Source of the DNA: Pythium myriotylum | Taxonomy: Eukaryota; Oomycota; Peronosporomycetes; Pythiales; Pythiaceae | NCBI GenBank assembly: GCA_023091665.1 | Contig: JALJCQ010000009.1 | Span: forward strand, 1,054,001-1,118,000 | Direction of reading: 5' to 3' | Length of the DNA stretch: 64,000 bases | Part shown: piece by piece, positions 29,313-41,282 of the stretch | How the letters are laid out: each line of letters opens with the position of its first letter | How positions within the stretch are numbered: the stretch's first letter is position 1 | Program-made: the position numbers and the translations under genes | The notes under the pieces: model-generated | Database searches by the model: none | Seen by the model: only the letters and a program-made list of their open reading frames with translations | What the model was told of the DNA's origin: nothing

Positions 29313-31154
29313 ATGCCGACGACGTCGTTCCTCGAGAAGCAAAAGGAGGTGCCGATGATCTTCCGGCGACACGGAGACACGACCCCCAAAACGCGCGGAC
29401 ACGCATTGGGTAACTCGAAGCCAGCCTCGTCTTACGTCCATGAGCTTCAAAGACAGGGGCTGGACTCATTGACGACGCTGGAAAACAACGCTGCTGCGTT
29501 AACAATCAGTCGACCGTTCAACCCGGCGTTCATCGCGTTCGACAAGAAAGTGCTCCGCTTTGGCGCCTACTTCTTGGAGGCCGTGCACGAAAGCAATCTC
29601 GAGAACTATCGCGTGCGGAAATGCGAAGTGTTCTACTACTTGGAAGACAACACGATCCAGATCACAGAGCCTAAAGTAGAGAACAGCGGGATTCTGCAAG
29701 GCAATTTCGTCAAGCGCCATCGTATCCCTAAGCCAGAAAGTGATGCCTTCGGCAACATGCAGTACTTCACGTATCGCGATCTCAACATCGGCAGTGAGCT
29801 GACGTTCTATGGGCGTACGTTTCATTTGATCACAGCAGACAGCTTCACTCGCCAGTTCTTGAATTCTCAAGGCGTCCAAGTTCCACAAGACGAAGAGCCT
29901 CCTCGAGACTCATACTCAGATATCCGCAAGGCCCAGATGTCACGTGAAACAGGCCAAGATATGAATGCCAACTACGGCAAAAAGCAATACCCCATGAAGG
30001 ATTTCATGGAGGCGTCACTCGGGAAGTTTGCTCGCCCACCAGACTTTCTCAAGCGATTCTTGGACCACGACCGTCACGTGCTTCGATTCTTTTCGATCTG
30101 GGATGACACGGACAAGCTGTACGGCATGAAGCATAGATACACGATCCATTACTTCCTTGCGGACAACACTATCGAAATCCTCGAATCATACGAACGGAAT
30201 TCTGGCTGTGATCCGTTTCCAAAGCTTCTCAACCGCACCAAACTATCCAAGGACCCGAAACGACAAATCTCAGTTGCAGTTTGTGATAACGAGACCGAAG
30301 AGGCCCTTGCGATCTCGTCACAAAATATTTATTTGTGGCAAGATTTCAAAATCGGCAAACATATCACAATCTACAATCGCCAGATTCTAATTCTCGATGC
30401 AGATGACACAACTCGTGAGTGGTTTGATGCAAATGGATCGCCACTAGCTCCGGCAATCGTTGTCACTGATCCACCGAAGGTTATCCCACCGTTTGTACCA
30501 CCTCCACATGATGGAATCGGGTCAGAAGAAGACTCGCTGCAATCGTGTTATCACTTGCTGCCCAAGGCCCCGCTTAAAAGCATTGAGTCGCTTGATACAA
30601 CAGAGGTGCTCCGCTTCCGTGCACGATTTGACACCCAAAAGCCAGAAGATATCGACCGACGCTTTATCATCTCTGTCATCGTTTCTGATGCTAGCGTACA
30701 GATCGCTGAGCCGAATCAAAGGAACAGCGGCTTCATGTGTGGAAAATTTTTGGAGCGCACACGGTGCAAGCGACCGGATGGAACATACTTCGGGCTCAAC
30801 GACTTTTACGTTGGGGCGCGAGTGAAAATTTCAGGTCAAACATTTATCATCTACGAGATGGACGACTACAGCGCCAATTTCATGGAGAAGCACGTTGCCA
30901 AGTTTATTCGCTCCGACAAAGTCATCGTGGTTCAGAAAGTGCGGAGTCGTCTACTCGACAAGAGTACTTTCACTGCCAAGCTTACAGCTCAGCGCAAGCG
31001 CAACGTGACCTTAGACCCCGAAGAACTCACATCGTTCTTGGAAGATCTGGTCCACGACTTCGCGCACCACGATGCGATCACAATCATCCGAAACTACGGA
31101 AACAAGGAAAAGATGACGATCGATCTAGATCGCGTCGTGCAGCTTGTAGGATAG
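29313..31154 (+). CDS. EFHC/Rib72-like DM10-domain axonemal protein
   Basis: 613 aa, intronless. Three DM10 (DUF1126) domains lie at ~79-185, ~254-360 and ~428-530, each showing the pattern VLRF..F followed by the YFLxDNTIxIxE strand and an N-S-G turn. EFHC1/Rib72 proteins are microtubule inner proteins of doublet microtubules in cilia and flagella, so this gene points to flagellate zoospores. Only ~80 residues follow the third DM10 domain, and no canonical EF-hand loop (D-x-D-x-D/N-G) is seen, whereas Rib72 and EFHC1 usually carry C-terminal EF-hands. Confidence 0.9.
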   Translation: MPTTSFLEKQKEVPMIFRRHGDTTPKTRGHALGNSKPASSYVHELQRQGLDSLTTLENNAAALTISRPFNPAFIAFDKKVLRFGAYFLEAVHESNLENYRVRKCEVFYYLEDNTIQITEPKVENSGILQGNFVKRHRIPKPESDAFGNMQYFTYRDLNIGSELTFYGRTFHLITADSFTRQFLNSQGVQVPQDEEPPRDSYSDIRKAQMSRETGQDMNANYGKKQYPMKDFMEASLGKFARPPDFLKRFLDHDRHVLRFFSIWDDTDKLYGMKHRYTIHYFLADNTIEILESYERNSGCDPFPKLLNRTKLSKDPKRQISVAVCDNETEEALAISSQNIYLWQDFKIGKHITIYNRQILILDADDTTREWFDANGSPLAPAIVVTDPPKVIPPFVPPPHDGIGSEEDSLQSCYHLLPKAPLKSIESLDTTEVLRFRARFDTQKPEDIDRRFIISVIVSDASVQIAEPNQRNSGFMCGKFLERTRCKRPDGTYFGLNDFYVGARVKISGQTFIIYEMDDYSANFMEKHVAKFIRSDKVIVVQKVRSRLLDKSTFTAKLTAQRKRNVTLDPEELTSFLEDLVHDFAHHDAITIIRNYGNKEKMTIDLDRVVQLVG

Positions 31155-31320
31155 TGCTATATCCAATACACAGCAAAATCTCAGATTGCCGAGTGTACGA
31201 AAAACGCATGTATCGACAATCTATCAAAACCAACTCGACAGAGAAGGACAATCTTCCAAATGTATTCTTTCGAGTGTCCATGATAGCCTCCACTAACACT
31301 CACAGAGCCACCTTGCCACA

Positions 31321-32711
31321 TTAGACGTTGATGACTCGTGCAAGCTTCTGGATACGGTTGAGCAGCACATCACCCTTCTTGATTGCTTCCTGGTATTGAG
31401 CGTTCTTGGCATCTGGACGGTTCGTTTCAATAACCCCAGCAACCTTGTCGATCTTTGCGTTCAATCGACCAGCAGCAATGAATCGAGCAAGCTCCGTGTC
31501 CAAAAAATCGACGCTGATTCCAAACGATCGAGCCATCGACTCCATGGTGACACTCCTGTAAGCTTCCAAGAACTGGGAGTACGCCAGCACACGCAGCTCA
31601 CGGTAGAGGAATCGAACATGAGTTGAAAGATACTTGTCTCTCAGCAAATATGGCTGAATCTCGACGAGAGCTGTGAAGAAACGCTTGTAGTTGCATTCGT
31701 AGAGGCCGTTCAAGAAGTCAGTCAGAACTGGGATTTCGTTGATCACGGCGAGGATCTCTGGTGAGTCGACAATCTACACGAAGTAGAACGGAGTGTGAGT
31801 ATTACCGGGAACCGCATCACACTCACAGCATTGCGGGACTTACTTTGTTCTTCAGATCCACGCGAGGCAAGTTGAGGACACAGGTGATCACACAGTAGAA
31901 GATCATTTTGTTGTACGACATCAGCTCCGTGGCCGTGAACGTCGCAACCGATTCCTGGAAGAGCTTAGCTGCCTTCTTGAAATCCCGGGACAGAATTCGG
32001 TAGCAACCTTCGTACACCTTCAAGCGGTTGCGTCGATCCCAGTCTCCGCCTTCGTCAATGAGCCTGCAATAACATCCGTCAAGTGTCGGTATCTCGACCC
32101 GCCTCATAAAATGACACAGCTACTCACGCTGTTGCTTTCTTGATGTTCGTTTCGACCAACTCCAAGTCCGAGAAGAACAGGCCGATGCGGATGATGTGAA
32201 GCGTCACAAGGATCTTCTGGTTGATCGACTGCGGCTTCTCGCTGGCGACGCGGAAGGCCTCGAGCGCGGCCTCCTTGTCGCCAATACGCGAGTACATACG
32301 CGCCTTCGAGAGCAGCGCCTCGAGCACTTCAATGTCGCCGAGGTTCTGCGTGGCGTCGGCGATGCGCTCTTCGAGCGTCTTGAGCTCTTCCTCGTTCGCG
32401 GCCTCGAGCTCCTGCACGAGCGCGGCGTCCACGGGCCAGTGGAACTCGGCGCAGACGCGCTTGTAGAAGGGCGTCATCTTGTGGGTCTTGATGTGCTCGA
32501 GCAGCTCCTTCTTGTGCGTGTCGTCGGCGGCCGCGATCGTGCTCACGGCCGAGTGCTGGTGCTGCAGGAGGTAGTACGTTTCGGCGATGTTCATGTTCGG
32601 GAGCGAGCTGAGATCGTCCTCGATCTCCTCCGAGATGTTACCGGCGCTCGCCTGCTTCTTCGGCACGGCGGCCGCCGGCTTCGCCTCGCTCGTCTTCGCG
32701 TCCGATCCCAT
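31321..32711 (-). CDS. RPN7: 26S proteasome regulatory subunit Rpn7/PSMD6
   Basis: A lid subunit of the 19S regulatory particle. Exons 32711-32128, 32063-31844 and 31773-31321 give 418 aa. After a basic/acidic 50-residue leader the family features follow: MTPFYKRVCAEFHWPVDAAL, a helical-repeat segment (SKARMYSRIGDKEAALEAF, then LFFSDLELVETNIKKA), and the C-terminal PCI domain (LREL-type helices, SMARSFGISVDFLDTELARF, GRLNAKIDKVAGVIETNRPD). The length matches the usual ~390-420 aa. Introns are 64 and 70 bp. Confidence 0.94.
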
Positions 32712-33069
32712 GCTTCGTTCCGTCAGGAGCTGCGTCCGAGGTAGGAGCTGCTGCCTCTCCGATGTATCTTTGCTGTGGAAGAAGGGGGATCGGATAAGCG
32801 TACTGTCGGTATTCGGAAAAGTACGATATGGTTACGTTGCGCAACGTCAACGTAACACTGCAAGTGTGAGACCGTGGTCGCGTCCATGTGAATTCGACGG
32901 CGATCGATTGATCTCTGCTTGCTCGTGCGATTGATGGACTGAGTGGAGTGAAAGTAGGACCTACGTGTCGTGAGTCTGGATGGAAGTGGCAGGCACATGT
33001 GCCGCTTTCAATTCCAAGGCGACTCCCATTCGAGTGCGAACTGCAAGTCGGGGTTCTGTATTGACGACC
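32712..33069. other. Intergenic region between Rpn7 and IF3
   Basis: 358 bp holding the Rpn7 promoter and the IF3 3' end (both genes on the minus strand). No further gene supported. Confidence 0.5.
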
Positions 33070-33866
33070 TTACTTGGAACTCCTGGGCACAAAGTGCACG
33101 TAGACGCCGCCAAACCGGTTCTGAGGCTTGTGGTCGGGGGCACCAACATCTGGGCCGAGAGCTTCTTCGATGTTCTTGAGCTGCTCAAGCGCTCGGTCGA
33201 GAAGATGGAACTCTTTGCCAAACTTGCATGTAACCTTCACTTTGTGGCCCTTGGAGAGAAAGCCGCGCAGCTGAGTTGCCTTGGTCTTGATGTCGTTCGC
33301 CTGCACATTTCAAACACACACATACACGCATCGGATAAGGTCATGTGGGAAGCATTTTGAATCTTGAGCATGCGTTCGTTGTGACTCACCTCGGTCTTGA
33401 CGCCAAAAGTAACCTCCTTATCCTGCTTGGGCTTGCTCTGCTTCAAAGCTTTCTTCAACGCGAACAGGCGCTTCTGCGCATTGAACATTCGGCACACCAC
33501 ATGACCGTTGTTGTTAGCGACCTGGACGAGATCGACGCCATTGCTCCTGGCTTCTTCCAGTGCTCGAGACAGAGGGATATCGCGGCGCATCTTGCCATCA
33601 TCTCCGACCACGCTCACGAAGCTAGCCTGGATGTCGCCGTTCATGGGACCCATCTTCGACGCCGGCTCGGAACTGAAGCTCGCGACTTGCGTGGTACGCC
33701 AGCCATTGACGAGAGCCGGCGCACGAGTCAGCGGGTGGGCAGCGACCACACCGCGGGCCAGCCGCGGAGAGAAGCTGCAGGCAAGTTGGGCGCTTCTTGG
33801 GTGCGGCGGTCTCAGCGCCAGAGCGACGCAGTGGCGCACGGCGCGCGAGGCTGCGCGGGACGCCAT
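33070..33866 (-). CDS. Mitochondrial translation initiation factor IF-3
   Basis: Two exons, 33866-33390 and 33300-33070, 235 aa. The first ~70 residues (MASRAASRAVRHCVALALRP...) are Arg/Ala/Ser-rich and acid-free, a typical mitochondrial presequence. The IF3 N-domain follows (SRALEEARSNGVDLVQVA, CRMFNAQKRLFALKKALKQ), then a lysine linker and the C-domain (KATQLRGFLSKGHKVKVTCK, HFVPRSSK end). IF3 prevents premature ribosomal subunit joining and checks the start codon. Divergent from the FAR1-MazG gene, 261 bp away. Confidence 0.9.
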
Positions 33867-34025
33867 GAGGATTGCGGCGTGGTGATCCTTTGCGGTTGAC
33901 ACACAGACGCGACCAACGCAATTGGTGCGGTGATACCTTCTCAAAACTAATCCTATGATGTGAGATTGAAAGCACGTTTGTACCAGTTTTATACTCTGTA
34001 AAGTTATATGTGAGTTCCTAACAAG

Positions 34026-34037
34026 TCATTCCATTTG
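34026..34037 (+). promoter_or_regulatory. Initiator-like element upstream of the FAR1-MazG gene
   Basis: TCATTCCATTTG resembles the oomycete initiator core (TCAYTYY-N-AWTT) and lies ~90 bp before ATG 34128, a usual distance. It is a short degenerate motif, so chance occurrence is possible. Confidence 0.4.
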
Positions 34038-34127
34038 TGTGTTTGTATCTCTGTGTATTGTTCCTCGACAGGCGACCAAGGCAAGTTAGACTCGCATCTC
34101 CAAGAGGCATCCCTTCTCGTCGACGCC

Positions 34128-35618
34128 ATGGAGGATCTGAGCAAGGCGCTCGAGATGAAGGACGACAGCGTCGCCGCGCAGGCGCTGGAGGCCCACGCCG
34201 GCTCGGAGCCGCCGCTCTTCGAGGAGTTTTACGTCGACTGGGCGGCCTTCGACCTCGCGGTCGCGTCCGCCATTGAGCGACACCACCCCATCCGCAAGCG
34301 CTCGTCGCTCACCTTTGAAGTCTACAACCGCACAGTCTCGAAAGGTGCAGAGTTGAGGAAATCAGGATTTGCGTTGTAAACGTCTCATGGGCTCTTCTTG
34401 GCGTTTTACCAGGACGCCACGACAGGAAACCCATCGCTGAGTTCCTGTCCAAGACTTTCAAGTGTACACACGGCATTAAATTCCGCTCTCGAGGGACGGG
34501 AAAGCGGTCTCGACATAAGCTACGAGACATCGGGTGTCCTTTCCATATCTACGCGACGGCGATTGAGGACGGGAATGGCTATCGCGTTAAAGTGCGAACG
34601 CATGACAAGCACAACCACCAGATCGGCCCAGACGCGAGTAAGAATATAGGGACGCTCCACGATTCCGACTACGAATACACAGACTCGCAAGCCAGCGCGA
34701 TACGCGATGCTGCTGCAGCAATCGTGGAGTCTGCTGCGGTCAGTTCGCCTCCTAGCGATGGAGATCTTCAGCTCCATATGAGTTCTTACTCTCATGCCAC
34801 TGCCCAGCTCCACCATCACGCTTCACTACACGATCATGCAAATGCAGCCGACATTCTCGGCACTAGTGAAGAGCATGATAGTGAGTCTCTGTTAGAAGGT
34901 GCTATTGACACACATCTCGGGGATTTCTCGACAGCAGCTGAAGCAGTCGCAGCCGCTGCTGCCGCTGTTGCCGCTACCATACCTGAGACGGACACAGCTC
35001 CCGCGCGATCAGCTGCGACACCCTCAAGATTCGAGGCAACTGCAACACTTGAAGACTTGCGGCGGAAATTGTCCGAGTTCGCTGATGATCGAGATTGGGA
35101 TCAGTTCCACAGTCCACGGAACTTGGTGCTTGCTTTGGCTGGAGAGATCGGTGAATTGTGTGAGTGTTTTCAGTGGAAAGGTGACAACAAACCAATCGAA
35201 GGTGAGCTATGATGTTGTGTAAGGAATCAGCACGAACTAGACTCACTTCTGTTGGTTTGAACAGAGTGGACAGCTGAAGAGCGAGTCCATCTTGGAGAGG
35301 AGATCAGTGACGTGATGATGTATGTGATTCGGCTTGCAGGTACGCAAACAGCTACTCGAGAAGGCTAGCTACTCATCGCTAAACTATGGCCCTCGATCCT
35401 GCAACAGATAAGTGCCAGATTGACCTGCCGACAGCAATTTTGGACAAAATGGAGAAGAACGCACGAAGATTTCCAGCCGATGCGGTAGGACATGCTTCAA
35501 AGTCAACTTTTGGTGTGGAGTCCCGCTCACGGATTACAATGCTGTGTAGGTTCGTGGCTCGGCGAAGAAATTCAACGAATTCAAGAGACAGCGGCTTGAT
35601 CGTGAAGCCTCACTGTAG
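34128..35618 (+). CDS. FAR1-type DNA-binding domain fused to a MazG/dCTP pyrophosphatase
   Basis: Exons 34128-34344, 34413-35201, 35265-35339, 35408-35484 and 35550-35618 keep one frame for 408 aa. Residues ~73-145 form a FAR1/WRKY-GCM1-like zinc domain as found at the N-terminus of MULE transposases: FKCTHGIKFRSRG, IGCPFHIYATAIEDG, RVKVRTHDKHNHQIG supply the C..C..H-x-H ligands. A ~140-residue His/Ala/Ser-rich linker follows. The C-terminal ~115 residues are a DCTPP1-like all-alpha NTP pyrophosphatase: RDWDQFHSPRNLVLALAGEI, GELCECFQW, EEISDVMMYVIRLAG with the E-x2-E...E-x2-D metal site, then KCQIDLPTAILDKMEKNARR and FPADAVRGSAKKF. The enzyme hydrolyses dCTP and modified dCTP analogues. No stop separates the halves within exon 2. 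A separate internal promoter for the MazG part cannot be excluded. Confidence 0.78.
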
Positions 35619-35810
35619 CGATACGATTGTTCTCTTTGAAAATGTACTGAACATGTTCCCCTGATTCCAATCGACCATTTCCAACAAAATGAAACGCTTC
35701 TCTTTCCTATGAAACGCGGCCACAAGCATGGCACGAAAAGTCCGCCGTTGTAGCCATACTTTAAGCGAACGTGATTTAACGTGAGAAGCACCTAAACAAC
35801 GCGTAGTAGT

Positions 35811-36896
35811 CTAATCGTCTTCGGCAGCATCGCCGTCGACCTGGCGGTTCTCGTTCTCCAATTTCTCCATCATCTGCAGGAACTCCTTCTCTTCGTTCAC
35901 GCTCACAACCTTCGGCTCCATCTTCACGGACATGTTACCCTTCTTCGCCGAAATGTGTTCTCGGACAGTCTCAATCGCCTCTTGGAGCTTGGCGATACCC
36001 TTGGCCTTATCCAGTGTGTTGGTTGTCATGACGTACATTGGCGGGGCAATAAGCTTCACTTTGACCGGAGTTTCTTCATCCCCGATAACCTGGGCAGCCT
36101 GTAGTGCCGATCGGATCGCGTCGATACCCTCGTACGTGAAGCACGTCACTTCGATGTCAGCGCGGACTTTGATAGGCTGCGGCGTCAAGCGACGGCGAAT
36201 CTGAGCCTTCAGAGCAGTGAAAACTTCCTCTGACATGTCGAGGCCCTCGAAGACCGACTCGTCGGTGATACCCATCTTGAACACGTCGTACGCGTGCACG
36301 TACTCCGCCTACCAAGGACACAACTTATGAGCATCCACAAAACCCATCATTCTGTATCCAATGGGGCGGTGAAAAAGTACCTTCTTCTCGTCATCGCTCG
36401 GGGTCTCGATCTTAAACTTCTTGTAGAGCGGCCACGCGATGCGCTCGAACAGCGACTCGACGTTCTCGCCCGTCTCCTGGGCGACCTGACGCAGCACACC
36501 GTGGACAGTCTTGGCCTTGTTGTAGCGCTCCTCGCACTTGACAATATCCTCGGGGGCGACACGGCGCTTGGAAAGATCGATGTAGCCCTTCTCCTTGTCC
36601 ACACGGAGCACCATCACGACCTCGTTCTTGCCGACGCGGATGAGCTTGTTGATCGAGCGGATACGACGGCGCGAGAGCTCGGAGAGCAGGATCATGCCTT
36701 CGATGTTGTTGTACTCGAGGAGCGACACGTAGGCACCCATCTCTGCGATCGAGCGCACGTTGACCATGACGAGCTCATCGACCTCCGGGTACTTCTGCTC
36801 GTAGAATCGGCACTGCAGCGACAGGATCTCGCTGCCCACGCTGTTCTCCTCCACGACGGGCGGCGCGGCCGTGACGGCGGGCTCCAGGGTCGCCAT
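35811..36896 (-). CDS. Translation initiation factor eIF2 subunit alpha
   Basis: Two exons, 36896-36381 and 36308-35811, 337 aa. The S1 domain contains [20 protein letters not shown] with the regulatory Ser that eIF2-alpha kinases phosphorylate (Ser51 in animals). The helical domain ([20 protein letters not shown]) and the C-terminal alpha/beta domain ([20 protein letters not shown]) follow, and the tail is acidic. It binds initiator tRNA complexes and controls global translation under stress. Divergent from the cotransporter-channel gene, 240 bp between ATGs. Confidence 0.95.
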
Positions 36897-37136
36897 GGTC
36901 TCTCTTCCTTGGTCTTTTAACTCTTGCAAGCCAATGCTGCGTTGGCCACCCAGGTCGCCACAAGAATCCGATTTCTCTAAATTTATAAATCCGACAGCCC
37001 CCCTTTGAGGTCTTGATTTATACAGAAATCGATCTGTTTTAAACACTAATGACCATCACTCTGGTTTCCCCACCAGCGGGAGGAAATCGTCTGCGGCAAC
37101 ATCAGTTGAAGTGAAAGCTGAAGAAGCCGAGGCCTC

Positions 37137-40100
37137 ATGTACAGCTCCGTGGCGCTGGGCGACTCGCCGCGCGCGGACGAGGGCATGACGCTGCGCGTCG
37201 CGACGTCCAAGGGGAGTCTGCTGAGCCAGGACACGCCGCTGGGCTCGCCCGTGGGCGTGGAGACCGCCAACGAAGTGGCGAGGAAGCGCTCGGCCAACGC
37301 CTTCATCCCCGTGGTCTGCAGTATCTTCGGCGTCATCATCTTCATGCGTCTCGGTCTCATCGTCGGTACCGTGGGGTTACTAAGGGCGTGGGCCATCATC
37401 ACAGTCGCCTTTGGAATCACCGTCTTGTCGATCGGATCGCTCTCGGCGTTGGCCTCGTCGCGGGGGCTCGACTGGAGCGAAGAACGCGGGTTCTACGCCT
37501 CGATGCTTTGCGCAGTCGGAACTCGTGGTGGTGGAGCGATCGGAGGGCTCTTGTTCCTTGCATTCAGTCTGGCCAGCGCGTACTATCTGCTCGGTTTTGC
37601 CGAGATCAGTGTGTTTTACTTGGGGATTAGTTCCAAGAAGTATCCCTTACCATGGAACGAATCGGGATCTTGGATCGTGGTTGCGATTGCCAGTGCTACG
37701 CTTGCATTGCTTACTTTAGCACTCCTACTTGGTTATCGGATATCAAAGCGAAAGTTGATGGTTGTCTTCGGTATCGTGATCGTCTCGATTGGCTGCAATG
37801 TGCTCTTCCTAATGGTTCAAAACAACTCAACCCAAACGGGTCTATCTTCAGCATTTCTTCGGGGAAATTTACCAGGCCATGCACCCCAGCTCTCCTTGAA
37901 GATGTTTGGAGAGTTCTTTCCAGCATTTTGCGGTGTCCTGGCTGGCGCAAACCTTGCTGATGACCTCACGAACTTCTCGCCCAGACGGCACGGTGGACAA
38001 CACAACTCGGCTTATTTGATTGTTGGCATCCACAAAGCAATCGCATTCAGCTGCCTTATTTACGGTATGCTGAGCTTGGTTCTTGCTTCTTGTGTCGAGA
38101 ACGGTAACCTCCGAAGGGAACGCTTTGTCGTTCAAATGGTGGTGGATTCGATCCTTGGGATCCCTGTGATTTACTTGGGGGTAGCTGCAACGACGATAAC
38201 TTCGGCTTTGTCGAATACGATGAGTGCTGCTAGTATTTACAGGACGACTTATTGCCTACTTCGAATCGACGAGAACGTGGGCCGACATTCGATAGCCCTA
38301 TCAAGCCCAGGTTTTGGGATCTTCCTTGCCTGGTTTTTGTGCCAAACCGCCATCGCTTGTGGATCAGTCGACACAATCATTCCAATTATTGGATCCACGT
38401 TCCTTTTCACTTTTGCCGTAGTGAATTTTGCATGTTTCTTCCACGAGATCATTTCTCCTAACTTCAGCGCTACATTCGTAATGGTACGTGGCTACAGGCA
38501 TGCAGTGATAGGTCGACCCAGTCTTAACGGGTGGAATATCTGTAGTATTCCAAGTGGTCAGCATTGCTCGGTTTCTGCTTATCCATTGGATGCTTGTTTT
38601 TGGTGATGTCGACTTTCTTCGTCGGCTGTCTAATCGTTGGATTGGTTGGTGCACTTTTGTTCTTTCAGAGCACCTTCCCTGATTTTGTTGAAAATATTCG
38701 AGCCCAAGAACTGAATTCTGCAGAGTTAAATGCTGCGCAAGCAAATAATGGTGTGGAACTATTGTTTGAGTATACTACTGACCCGCTGGTTTCCAGCACT
38801 ACCCGCAGCAACCTTAATCATCAAGACCGCAAGAAACTTATTGAGTTGGCTGCTTTGTATGTCCGCGACGCTCTCCATGGACGATTTTTAGGTGAAGAGT
38901 ATGTCACCGAAGCCTTACACAAGTTGGAGTACAAGCGTTGGTATCATGCGCTTCAGTTCGTGAGGATGGGGAACATGGCTGTGCTACTTGGTTTGAGCTT
39001 CTTCGAAGTTCCGTCGTGGTGCTACTTCTCTCTGAGCTGCGGTGATCCACAACACACACTGATGTGGGAAATGCCAACGCTACCCAGAGAAGCTACATTC
39101 GTAATCGAACTGCTCAACCTGAGCATTCTGGCTGCTGAAGCAGCTCTCAAATACCAGTATTTGGGCACACGTCTCTACTTTGCAAACAAGTGGCACGTTG
39201 TCCAAATGGTGCTATTGATCTCAGATGCTATATCAATCGTTTTAGTCGCGATAGTATCTCAAGACAACGGTTCTACATCTACCGAGGGAGATGAACAAGT
39301 ACGAGTCATCATCTTGTCACCACTTCTGCGCCCGCTGTTACTTTTAACCATGAGTGATCGTCTGCGATCCGGGTTTATGAGTTTACTGCGTGTGCTTCCT
39401 CGCGTCATGGACGGATTACTGACAGTGCTTGTGCTCATTGTGATTTATTCAATTTCCGGTATGGTGATGTTTGAGGGCACCGATGAAGGACGTCAGTACT
39501 TCCCGGACTTCGGGACTGCTTGGATGAGTATGCTTATACTGCTAACGACAGCCAACTTTCCCGACGTTATGATGCCAGCCTATGCACGTGCACGCTACGC
39601 GAGCATATTCTTTATGAGCTTTCTCATGATCGGGCTTCTGCTCATGATGAATCTAGTCTTTGCATCTATTTACCAAAACTACCGGCACGAAGTGTCTCAA
39701 CGAGCCACCATGTACTCAAAACGTCGCCAGAAGTCTCTAGAGTTCGCTTTTGAACTACTTCCAGGCGAGTATGTCAAAGGTGCGGGAAATGATTATGAGA
39801 AAGTGATTTCCAGAAGCACGTTTGAGGCTCTGATATCTGAACTACTACGACCCGTCTTCTCTTTCATCGAAACACCAGGCCATACAGGATCTGAGTGTGA
39901 CCCTCTGCTCCGTGGATTTGCGCCGCGGAACAACGACATCGGTCAGACACAATTTGTCACGAAAATCAAGGCATTTGCTGTGAGACAGAAGGCAAAGTCC
40001 AATAGGAGGCAACGCGCCCATTGCTCTCGATCGTCATCTCGTGTGATTGAAGCTCTCGTGGAGTTTGTAAGAACACGATGGTTCGATTACTCGATCGACA

Positions 40101-41151
40101 TTATCATTTTTGGCAATTTGGTGGCAATATTGTTCGAGATTCAGGCAAAGATCGATGGTCGCGATTACGCGTACATGAGATGGGAAGTGTTCATGCCTCT
40201 GTTTTCATGCGCGTATCTTATTGAGATGGCATTGAAAATGTATGCGTATCGTTTGAGAAGTTACTTCGCGAGTACGAAGAACCGATACGACTGTGTCGTC
40301 ACGATCATCATCTTTGTCGCAGAAGTGAGCATCCAAGTACACTATACTGAAGGCATGAACTGGCAGTGGATCCGAATGCTACTCCTTCTTCGATTCCTTC
40401 GATGCTTGCGACTCCTTGTCGCGCTGCAATCGCTGAGCTCAATGTTCACGATTGTCCTTCATCTGCTTCCCGCCTTTACAACTCTTTACGGTAAGCTCGC
40501 ACGTCGAACGATTCGTGGTCAGCTGCTGATAAAAATCCTGTTAGGCATGCTGGGGATCGTAATGATGGAGTACGCTGCGATTGGTGTCCAGATTTTTGGT
40601 GGGAAGCTCGTCATTGGAGATGCACGCCTGGCCAAGAGCACGTTTGGCCAGTCAAACTACTATGCCAACAACTTCAACGACTATCCTTCTGCGATGACCA
40701 CACTATTCGAGCTTCTTTTGGTGAATAACGTAGGTACCACTGTTTCTATTTGATCTTTGATTCCCATACCGACATTTTGTCGACTCGCACGCAGTGGAAC
40801 GTCATCATGGAAGGAACCGAAATCGTCACGTCCAAATGGAGTCGTGTGTATTTCATCAGTTTCTACGTCATTGCTGTCGTCATGATGCTCAACTTGGTAG
40901 TTGCGTTTGTCGTTGAAGCTTATTTTGATCAAGCTGGGGCGCAGGAAGGAGACGGTGATTCAAGTTCCTCAGTCGACAAACCCAGAGGAAGCGTGGCAGC
41001 TCCGTCACCGACTGAGCTATCCTTGGCGACTCATGAGAGCAGGCCATGGGGTGCAGATGAAGACAAGATCCGCCAGGTGACACACCGTAAGCACGGCTCT
41101 ATCGCGATGAAGCCCCGTCATGACAGCGTATTCATCGAGGATTTCTTGTAG
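37137..41151 (+). CDS. Cation-chloride cotransporter fused to a two-pore channel
   Basis: Exons 37137-38483, 38546-40729 and 40795-41151 join in phase 0 to 1295 aa. Residues ~50-500 are an SLC12/CCC transporter core: SANAFIPVVCSIFGVIIFMR (TM1), LVSI-type helices, GANLADDLTNF, then PNFSATFVM spliced to YSKWSALLGFCLSIGC, the CCC TM11-12 region. The usual CCC cytosolic C-domain is absent. Instead, within ~60 residues, a TPC-type channel begins with two six-helix repeats. Pore 1 is LLTTANFPDVMMPAY and pore 2 FELLLVNN spliced to WNVIMEG, both diagnostic of two-pore channels. Repeat II S4 has regularly spaced Arg (RMLLLLRFLRCLRLL). TPCs are endolysosomal/vacuolar Na+/Ca2+ channels. The fusion depends on the 62-bp intron at 38484-38545, whose splice restores conserved CCC sequence. 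Confidence 0.82.
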
Positions 41152-41282
41152 TCGGCAATTATTTGGAGCAGCAATAATGGCTACACCTCCGAAATATGAT
41201 GACACTGATAACGATCGAAGTGAACGGGTGTTTTACCGTACTTGTTTGAGCAAGGTCTCTTGAAGAGATCGATCGAGCCAGG

